Part shown: positions 54,207 to 64,000 of the stretch, one piece after another
Layout: every line of letters begins with the position of its first letter
Numbering within the stretch: position 1 is the first letter of the stretch
Assembly (NCBI GenBank): GCA_900472785.1
Contig: UCJH01000013.1
Coordinates: 28,845 to 92,844 of the forward strand
DNA: 64,000 bases
Direction: 5' to 3'
Source of the DNA: Hyphomicrobiales bacterium
GTDB taxonomy: Bacteria > Pseudomonadota > Alphaproteobacteria > Rhizobiales > Rhizobiaceae
Program-made: the position numbers and the translations under genes
The notes under the pieces: model-generated
Database searches by the model: none
Told to the model about the DNA's origin: nothing
Seen by the model: only the letters and a program-made list of their open reading frames with translations

Positions 54207-56578
54207 TGATCGGACCTCACACCCTTGCGCGGAACGGCACGGCCGAGCCACACGCCAAAGACGCCCATCGAGGCAACGATGAGCAGGACGTAGAACTGGA
54301 AATTATCGGAGAACCACGCCGCGGCGAGGCGACGGATATTGGCCGGGCTCTTGTCTGTCATCCCCGCGATGAAATGTGTGCCGGCCGGCATGGTGTTCAC
54401 TGAAAGGCTTGCCGTTTCGATTTCGGCCGAGCCGCCATCGAGGGTGCCCCAGACCCCCGGTTCGACGAGACGCCGGACGCCGAGCGCGATGTCGCGCGGC
54501 GAGCGGGCGTGGAGCACGGTCCAGGTCGCGCTGCCTTCCGGCGAGGGTATCTGCGACAGGGTCAGCAGCGACTGGTCCGGCTTCAGCGCCAGCGTCTTGC
54601 CTGCACCATCATCATAATTGAGCCATTGGGCAAACCGGGCGCCACCAGCCGTGAACCAGCTGCCGATGCGGGCATTCCAGGACAGTGCGTTGGGTTGCGT
54701 CGTCGATTTCTTGAAAGCATCGAGAAGCGCGCCGGCATCGTCCGAACCTGATCCGGCGGTTGTAGCCTGCAACATGGCGTCATCGGAAATCGCTGCCGTC
54801 TTGAAGGGGTCAGTGCCCGAAGGCAGCGCGGTTGCCTCTTCGGCAAACCCGCTCGGTGGAAACTCGCTTTTGCCGGCAGCACCGAGTTCGGCGAATGCCT
54901 TCTCGGTGGTGATGACGAGGGCATTGCGACCTTCCGTCGGCGTCGCCGCACTCAGGCGAATATTGGCATTCAGCGGATTGCGGGCGGAAAGCGCCAGCCG
55001 CGACAGCATGGTCAGCGCCGCGCCGACGGATTGCCCGTCGGGACGTTCAACGAAGATGTCGAACGGCTTGCCATCCGCATAGGGGTAGGCATTGCCAACC
55101 AATGCGGCGATATCCGGCAAACGGCCGATGCGCGCCAGTGCCGGCACGGCGATCTCGGTGTTTTTCAAAAGAATGAAGCGCGGCTTGGCATCGTTGCGGG
55201 CTTCCGGCGCACAGGCATCGTCGGCCTCCATCGGCAGTTCCGCCAGGAGCTCGACCTTGTTTTCACCCGGATGAAAGGCCCGCAGCGGCAGCTCGATCAG
55301 CTTGCCTTCGAACTGTTCGCCTTGCGTGTTGCGGAACGGATAGCTGGTCACGACCTTGTCGTTGACGCGAACCAGAAGCTGCGCGGTGCGCTTCAGGCCC
55401 GGCGACGTCGCCGCATACAGGCGGACGCCGATCGTGTCGTAGTCGGCCGGATAGAAGTCGGCGGGCATCACCATGTCGAAGTCGGTGCGTGACAGCCGGC
55501 CGGAGAAGACGCGCGTCTCGTAGCCGGTCTCACTCAGCTGGTAGCGGCTGGAGGCGTCCGCGAAGATCGTGCCGGTCCCGGTCGCGAAGATGCCGCTGTC
55601 GAGACTTTCCTTCAAAGGCCCGCGAATGGCGGCCAGCAGCTGGCTGCTGATTTCGGCCCGGGTTGCGCCGCGCAGACTGACGGCGGCGCGGCCCTTTTCC
55701 CGGCCATCCGCGATCGACAGCCCGTAGGGAATGGCGGTCGCCACCGAGGCCACGCCGAGCTGCGCACGTGTCTTGTCGGTGGAAACATAGAGATCGATGC
55801 CGGGACCGATGCCGGGCTTGTCACCGACGCTGACGGAGAGATCGTCGCGGTTTAGAAACAACGCGAGCGTCTGCAGCACGGGTGCTGCATCGTTCAGCAT
55901 TTCGGCCGTTGCCGTCTGCGGCAGGATCATCCGGATATCGGTGACGCCGGCATCGTTGCGCGCGACGGTCAACACATCGTCGAAGAAGTTGAAGCCGTCC
56001 GATTTCGCGGCGACGAAGCCGCTCGCCTTCGGATCGAGTTCGCTCCAGAGTTCGTAGGTCGCCTCCAGAGAACAATCGACACGGTGGAACTGGCGGGCAC
56101 GCAAGGTCACTTCGTTGCGCCCGGCCCTCAGAAGCGCGCCAGCGATCTTGATCTGCTCCGGCTTGAAATCATTGGGCGACGCGATGCGGAATGTGCCGAC
56201 CGACTTGCCGTTGACGGCGACATCCATCACCGACGTATCCGGCAGGACGGACACGGCATTGCGATAGGGAAGCGACAGGCTGCCGCCGAGCGCTACCTGG
56301 TCTGCCGAGAGGTTGAATGTGAAACGCCCGACATCGTCTTCGCCGGCGAGGCGATAATTCGACGACGACTGCTCGAAGGGCACAAGGCCGTCGAGCTTGT
56401 TTTCCTCGGGCCCCGCGGGGGCCAAGCGTGTCGACAGAATGGTTTCGCTCGCAGCGGGCTGTGCGCGGGTAATGGCCGGCGCTGCCTCAAGCAGGCTCTG
56501 GGCGGAAAGCGGCAACGCCTGCGTCATCAGGGCGGCAAGCGACAGGCCCACGGTCTTGACGCTGAGGGACTTAACCAT
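54203..56578 (-). CDS. bcsB: Cellulose synthase regulatory subunit BcsB
   Basis: A 791 aa periplasmic subunit with a signal peptide (MVKSLSVKTVGLSLAALMTQ, cleavage after about LSA) and a C-terminal anchor helix (FQFYVLLIVASMGVFGVWLG, close to the end). Carbohydrate-binding and flavodoxin-like domains alternate, seen as VALGGSLSLPYRNAVSVLPD, DFYPADYDTIGVRLYAATSP and HSPRDIALGVRRL-type regions. It docks on BcsA at the inner membrane. ATG 56578 overlaps the bcsA stop by 8 bp. Confidence 0.93.
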   Translation of the reverse strand: MVKSLSVKTVGLSLAALMTQALPLSAQSLLEAAPAITRAQPAASETILSTRLAPAGPEENKLDGLVPFEQSSSNYRLAGEDDVGRFTFNLSADQVALGGSLSLPYRNAVSVLPDTSVMDVAVNGKSVGTFRIASPNDFKPEQIKIAGALLRAGRNEVTLRARQFHRVDCSLEATYELWSELDPKASGFVAAKSDGFNFFDDVLTVARNDAGVTDIRMILPQTATAEMLNDAAPVLQTLALFLNRDDLSVSVGDKPGIGPGIDLYVSTDKTRAQLGVASVATAIPYGLSIADGREKGRAAVSLRGATRAEISSQLLAAIRGPLKESLDSGIFATGTGTIFADASSRYQLSETGYETRVFSGRLSRTDFDMVMPADFYPADYDTIGVRLYAATSPGLKRTAQLLVRVNDKVVTSYPFRNTQGEQFEGKLIELPLRAFHPGENKVELLAELPMEADDACAPEARNDAKPRFILLKNTEIAVPALARIGRLPDIAALVGNAYPYADGKPFDIFVERPDGQSVGAALTMLSRLALSARNPLNANIRLSAATPTEGRNALVITTEKAFAELGAAGKSEFPPSGFAEEATALPSGTDPFKTAAISDDAMLQATTAGSGSDDAGALLDAFKKSTTQPNALSWNARIGSWFTAGGARFAQWLNYDDGAGKTLALKPDQSLLTLSQIPSPEGSATWTVLHARSPRDIALGVRRLVEPGVWGTLDGGSAEIETASLSVNTMPAGTHFIAGMTDKSPANIRRLAAAWFSDNFQFYVLLIVASMGVFGVWLGRAVPRKGVRSDQ

Positions 56579-58883
56579 AGAGCTGTGTTCCTGTGTGAAC
56601 GGGGCCGGCATGAGCAGGGCTTGCGTAAACCGGGCCTGCATTGACCACGACGGCCGCATCGGTGGTCTTTGCCGAAAGACCGACGGGCACCACCTTGTTG
56701 TCGTTGAGAACCATCGGCGCATCCTCGAAGGAATGAGCGACGCTTTCGCGGATGAGGCCGGCGCTGTAGCGGATGGCGCGCAACGATTCCGTCAGGCTCC
56801 AGAGGGCAAAGCGGCTGGTGCCCCAGAAGAAATTACGGCGTATCTGGCGACGGACGAGGCGATCCTGAAGCACCGACTGATCGGAATACATCAGCTCCGC
56901 AATCGCCATGAAGGTTTCCGGCGTCCGCTCGGCGAAGGCAAAGCCGAAGATGGCGGTCTTGTCCAAAGTTCGGCGCGAGCGGTAGACGACGTTGAACGTG
57001 ATCGTCTGGCCGCCGCGGCGAACCTCGACCTGCGCCCGCGTCGGGTTGGCAAGATCCATCTTCGGCTCCGGATCAACGAATTCGATCGACACGCCACCGC
57101 TCGAGGCATCCTGGATGATGACGGTATAGACGGCATCGGCGATGCGCAGCAAAGCGTGGCGCTTGACCGGCAGGCGCTGGTTGCGGCGCAGCTCGCGACG
57201 CTCGGCAATGGCTCCGAGGGCCGCCCCGGCAAGACCGAGGTTGATCAGGTTCCACATGGCGACGATGAGCAGCAGTTCGCTGGCGACCGGCTCGGTCAGC
57301 ACGCGATATCCCGAATACAGCGCTGCGGCGAGCAGCAGGAAGAAGATCGCGAAGTAAGGCTTTGCCAGCGGCGAGAGCTTGCTCTGATCGAGCGTTTGAC
57401 CCTTGGCCGTGACGTTGAAGGTCGGCTTGCGGGGATTGCGCACGACGCTGACGATGCTGCCGAACAGGAACACGGCCTGGACATATTCGTAGAGTTCGGA
57501 AATCCACGGCCAGCGGACCCGGCCGTAGAGATAGCTCTGCATCGCAAACGAGCTGACGAGATAGGTCACGGCGTAGGAGGCGAACTCGAGGATGTTGGCC
57601 TTGTAGATCTCGAGCGAGAAGAAAATGTAGAGCAGCGGCGAGAACATGAAGGCCAGCCGCGACAGCGGAAACAGCCAGAAGGTGTTGATGCCGGCATAGC
57701 AGAGGCGCTGCGGGAAAGAGAGACCCTTGGCGAGGAACGGACGGTTCAGCAGCAGGATCTGCAGCATGCCCTGGCACCAGCGGGCGCGCTGGCCGATGAA
57801 GGAGACGAAGGTTTCCGGCTGCAGGCCGGCGATCAGCGGCTTGTCGATATAGACGCTGTTCCAGCCCTGGCAGTGCAACGAAAGCGCTGTTTCGCAATCC
57901 TCGGTGATCGACTGGCCGGAAAAGCCATCGACGGTTTCAAGCGCCGACCGGCGAAGAACGGCCGCCGAACCGCAGAAGAACGAAGCGTTCCACTTGTCGA
58001 GCCCGCGCTGCAGGATCGAGTAGAACATCTCGTTTTCGGACGGCATACGGGCAAAGGTCTGGAGGTTTTTTTCCAGCGGATCGGGATTGAGAAAATAGTG
58101 CGGCGTCTGGACGAGGAAGAGCTTTTCGTCCTCGCGGAAGAACCCGACCGTCTCGCGCAGGAAGTCACGCACCGGGGCATGGTCGGCATCGAACACGACA
58201 ACCAGATCGCCCCTAGATATCTTCAGGCCTTCGTTGAGGTTGCCGGCCTTGGCGTGATCGTTCTTTTCCCGGGCATGGTATTGCACGCCCATGGCTTCGC
58301 AGAGCGCCTTCAGCTGATCGTGGCGACGGTTCGCGGCGACCGAGACATGCGGGTTCTTGTTGTTGCGCTTGGCATCCGTGCCGCCGTCATCCAGCAAATA
58401 GATATTCAGCTTGTCCTTAGGATAGGCCATCGACTTGGCGGCGGCCAGCGTCACCGCCAGCAGTTCGGCGTCCTCGTTGTAGCTCGGAATGAACACGTCG
58501 ACCGTCGGCAGGTCGGCATTGGCGCCGATATCCGGCGTCTTGCGCTTGATCGGATCGACGACCATGAAAAAGCTGATCGCCAGCATGCAGAGGCAATACA
58601 TCTCCGCGAGGTAAAGCAGGAAACCCGGAATGAAATTGAGCGGCTCGGATATGCTCGGCAGCGTCTCGGTCGTCCGCCAGAATCCGTAGCGCAGCGCGAT
58701 GATCGCGGCGAACACGAAGGTCACCAGCCTGAACGTGCTGTTGTCCGGGCGCGTCATGCCGATAAACATGACACCGAGGACAGCGAAGCTCAGCATCAGC
58801 TGTGCCTGCAGGCTCATCGGCAGAAGGATAAGAGTCAAGCCAACAGCGCCGGCTGGAATCGCCAGAAATTTACCGCACCTCAT
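56571..58883 (-). CDS. bcsA: Cellulose synthase catalytic subunit BcsA
   Basis: A 770 aa inner membrane GT2 synthase. N-terminal helices, then the catalytic domain with DVFIPSYNEDAEL, the DxD motif VVFDADHAPV (about 231), TED in SITEDCETALSL (about 328) and QRARW in QRARWCQGML (about 364), then more helices and a C-terminal PilZ domain at about 555-660 with RRNQRLPVKR and DASSGGVSIEF for c-di-GMP. UDP-glucose is polymerised to cellulose and pushed across the membrane. The start is ATG 58883. First gene of the operon, activated by c-di-GMP as known for the family. Confidence 0.95.
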   Translation of the reverse strand: MRCGKFLAIPAGAVGLTLILLPMSLQAQLMLSFAVLGVMFIGMTRPDNSTFRLVTFVFAAIIALRYGFWRTTETLPSISEPLNFIPGFLLYLAEMYCLCMLAISFFMVVDPIKRKTPDIGANADLPTVDVFIPSYNEDAELLAVTLAAAKSMAYPKDKLNIYLLDDGGTDAKRNNKNPHVSVAANRRHDQLKALCEAMGVQYHAREKNDHAKAGNLNEGLKISRGDLVVVFDADHAPVRDFLRETVGFFREDEKLFLVQTPHYFLNPDPLEKNLQTFARMPSENEMFYSILQRGLDKWNASFFCGSAAVLRRSALETVDGFSGQSITEDCETALSLHCQGWNSVYIDKPLIAGLQPETFVSFIGQRARWCQGMLQILLLNRPFLAKGLSFPQRLCYAGINTFWLFPLSRLAFMFSPLLYIFFSLEIYKANILEFASYAVTYLVSSFAMQSYLYGRVRWPWISELYEYVQAVFLFGSIVSVVRNPRKPTFNVTAKGQTLDQSKLSPLAKPYFAIFFLLLAAALYSGYRVLTEPVASELLLIVAMWNLINLGLAGAALGAIAERRELRRNQRLPVKRHALLRIADAVYTVIIQDASSGGVSIEFVDPEPKMDLANPTRAQVEVRRGGQTITFNVVYRSRRTLDKTAIFGFAFAERTPETFMAIAELMYSDQSVLQDRLVRRQIRRNFFWGTSRFALWSLTESLRAIRYSAGLIRESVAHSFEDAPMVLNDNKVVPVGLSAKTTDAAVVVNAGPVYASPAHAGPVHTGTQLYG

Positions 58884-59019
58884 GTGCACCCTAACCCCAT
58901 CGTCATTTCAGCTGCGCATCATGCGCGCCGGTCCAGTCATCGGACGGGCTGACCCTATGGCGGAAAGGGTCAATAGAGTCCTAATGAAGCAGGAGCGGCC
59001 TGAAAGGAGACAGAACGAG

Positions 59020-59036
59020 GTAAACACGGCGTTTAC
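59020..59036. promoter_or_regulatory. Palindrome upstream of bcsA
   Basis: GTAAAC-ACGGC-GTTTAC, a 6 bp perfect inverted repeat with 5 nt centre, 137 bp before the bcsA start. It may be a regulator site; the cognate protein is unknown. Confidence 0.3.
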
Positions 59037-59109
59037 GGCGTGTCTCAAGATCTCACGACATCAGGTGCCGGAAGCAAAGTCCGGCAGGAAAACGGGATTT
59101 TTGAGAGAA

Positions 59110-59186
59110 TGGTACGGTTGGGTGGTCTCGAACCACCGACCTCAGGATCCACAATCCTGCGCTCTAACCAACTGAGCTACAACCGC
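59110..59186 (-). tRNA. tRNA-His (GTG)
   Basis: A 77 nt tRNA on the minus strand. Anticodon stem CAGGA/TCCTG encloses the loop TTGTGGA with anticodon GTG. The T-loop GGTTCGAGACC and D-stem GCTC/GAGC are intact, and CCA is encoded. The acceptor stem runs GCGGTTG with CAACCGT, discriminator A73. There is no G at -1 (the base is T), in keeping with the known loss of G-1 in this alphaproteobacterial group. No gene was found between it and bcsA (226 bp). Confidence 0.95.
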
Positions 59187-59316
59187 ACAAACAACGCGCC
59201 CTTAAGGAGGGCCGCTTTCCGGGTCAAATACGGGCAGTCCGTCTTTTTTGCAAGTCCCAACTTGCGACTTCCCGCGAAAAAACGGGATATGGCAGGGCAG
59301 GCATAAAAATCGGGTA

Positions 59317-59344
59317 TAAAAAAACCGGGCGGTCACCCACCCGG
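59317..59344 (-). terminator. Terminator of the phasin gene
   Basis: On the minus strand CCGGGTG/CGCCCGG (one G-T pair) followed by eight T or near-T. It starts 51 bp after the phasin stop. Confidence 0.8.
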
Positions 59345-59395
59345 CTCATCGGATCAAGATCCGTCGCACGCCCTTGCGGCATGTCGATCGGTGGA

Positions 59396-59845
59396 TCAGG
59401 CCTTCTTGAAGCTGGACAGAGCCTTTTCAGTGGCGTCCTTGCCCGGCTTGGTGACGTTCTCGGCAACCTTTCTGGTTGCTTCCTGCATCGCCTTGGCCTG
59501 TTCCATGGCCAGTTCAGCCTGCTTGCGGATGAACGCGGTCTGCAGTTCGAAAAGTTCAGAAACCGACTTCACGCCGAGCAGCGCTTCCATGTGCGAAAGC
59601 GAATTTTCCGCATTGGTGCGCAGGGCGTCGATCGCCTTGAGGCCGAGTTCGACGGTGCCGGACTGCGCGCTTTCCAGCGTCGCTTCGACGGTCTTCGTCG
59701 CGTCTTCGGCGGCGGTCTTCATCTTGGCATAGGCTTCCTTCGACTGCACGGCGCCCTTTTCGGCAAACTCGCGCAGGCTGTCGGTAACCTTTGCCGGATC
59801 GAAAGAGGTCAGCGAAAATACGTCATCGTTCTTCTTGGTAGCCAT
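59396..59845 (-). CDS. Phasin family protein
   Basis: A 149 aa helical protein of the phasin-2 family. Features are FSLTSFDPAKVTDSLREFAE at the start, long amphipathic helices rich in Ala, Glu and Lys (AEDATKTVEATLESAQSGTV, AELAMEQAKAMQEATRKVAE) and a Lys-rich end. Phasins coat polyhydroxyalkanoate granules. The polymer synthase genes are not in the window. The CAGGAG site precedes ATG 59845. Two direct repeats lie in its upstream region. Confidence 0.9.
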   Translation of the reverse strand: MATKKNDDVFSLTSFDPAKVTDSLREFAEKGAVQSKEAYAKMKTAAEDATKTVEATLESAQSGTVELGLKAIDALRTNAENSLSHMEALLGVKSVSELFELQTAFIRKQAELAMEQAKAMQEATRKVAENVTKPGKDATEKALSSFKKA

Positions 59846-59915
59846 GATCAGCGCTCCTGTTTTCGGGCCCTCTTGGAGGCACCCTGTTGATGGTGCTTAT
59901 CATATACAAGAAATT

Positions 59916-59945
59916 ATTGTGCATTGCAACATAATTGTGCATCGC
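59916..59945. repeat. Direct repeat pair upstream of the phasin gene
   Basis: ATTGTGCATTGC (59916-59927) and ATTGTGCATCGC (59934-59945) match at 11 of 12 bases with an 18 bp period, in an AT-rich stretch 70-100 bp before the phasin start. A regulator such as PhaR could bind here; this is a guess. Confidence 0.4.
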
Positions 59946-60039
59946 ATATATTTTATAGGCGATTGCCATATTAACCTTTCGTCACGAAAGGCAAGGACCA
60001 ATCGGATGGCGTGCTGGACCCTGGCCGAAGCGCCGGTTA

Positions 60040-60055
60040 TTAATAGACCGTTAAC
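60040..60055 (+). promoter_or_regulatory. CtrA-binding box
   Basis: TTAA-TAGACCG-TTAAC matches the CtrA consensus TTAA-N7-TTAA(C) exactly. It ends 37 bp before the start of the PdhS-like kinase. Confidence 0.65.
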
Positions 60056-60092
60056 AATCACGTCATGATGACGTTTGCCTGCAGGTCCGTTC

Positions 60093-64000
<3,908 letters not shown>

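Noticed and set aside
56397-58952. An 851-codon open frame on the plus strand opposite bcsA and the start of bcsB
   Set aside because: It lies wholly antisense to well-supported genes, has biased composition and no family pattern. High GC gives such frames by chance.

Overview
The window looks like a chromosomal segment of an alphaproteobacterium of the family Rhizobiaceae (Rhizobium, Agrobacterium or a close relative). The grounds are high GC, the iron regulator RirA, a PhyR/NepR general stress response module, many promoters of the EcfG type (GGAAC-N16/17-CGTT), a cellulose operon carrying bcsN, a DUF6074 protein, a tRNA-His without the extra G-1 nucleotide, and a PdhS-like cell-cycle kinase behind a CtrA box. 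No phage, insertion sequence or CRISPR array was seen. The segment reads as ordinary chromosome with a dense stress island in the middle.

Layout. (1) 101-7622: a sugar-acid operon with a GntR regulator, a three-part TRAP transporter, an idonate/gulonate-type dehydrogenase, mannonate dehydratase (UxuA) and a fructuronate reductase-type enzyme (UxuB). (2) 7712-16375: a DUF6074 protein, a cupin, a large multi-PAS hybrid histidine kinase, a small unknown protein, and convergent glgX and glgA sharing a terminator. (3) About 16579-33840: the stress island. Small proteins (DUF2934, BON, DUF1328, DUF3309, PRC-barrel, glycine zipper, DUF6894 and several unknowns) surround nepR and phyR. Eleven exact and one near-exact EcfG promoters were found here, each correctly oriented and within 100 bp of a gene start. 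The sigma factor gene ecfG is not in the window. A CHASE3 kinase, a receiver protein and a receiver-HisKA_2 kinase form an operon at the right side of this island and could feed PhyR. (4) 33846-41753: RidA, an OmpR-type two-component pair, and a complete dipeptide ABC transporter (dppABCDF). (5) 42250-51078: a LuxR solo, a single-domain receiver, rirA divergent from a ferric iron binding protein gene with an Irr-type palindrome between them, a GNAT acetyltransferase, an M48 protease with a DUF898 membrane protein, mmsA, a YgiN-like monooxygenase and a LysR regulator. (6) 51091-58883: the cellulose operon bcsA-bcsB-TPR-bcsN, which lacks the usual bcsZ endoglucanase. (7) 59110-64000: tRNA-His, a phasin, and a very long PAS histidine kinase that runs off the right edge.

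How it works together. Region 1 takes up a sugar acid and converts it through fructuronate and mannonate towards 2-keto-3-deoxygluconate; the KDG kinase and aldolase are not here. Region 3 is the notable part. PhyR, when phosphorylated, should sequester NepR and free an EcfG sigma factor encoded elsewhere, which would then switch on the surrounding genes together. Three divergent promoter pairs occur, one of them with interleaved -35 and -10 elements. Region 7 suggests cell-cycle control of a kinase that itself acts on the CtrA pathway.
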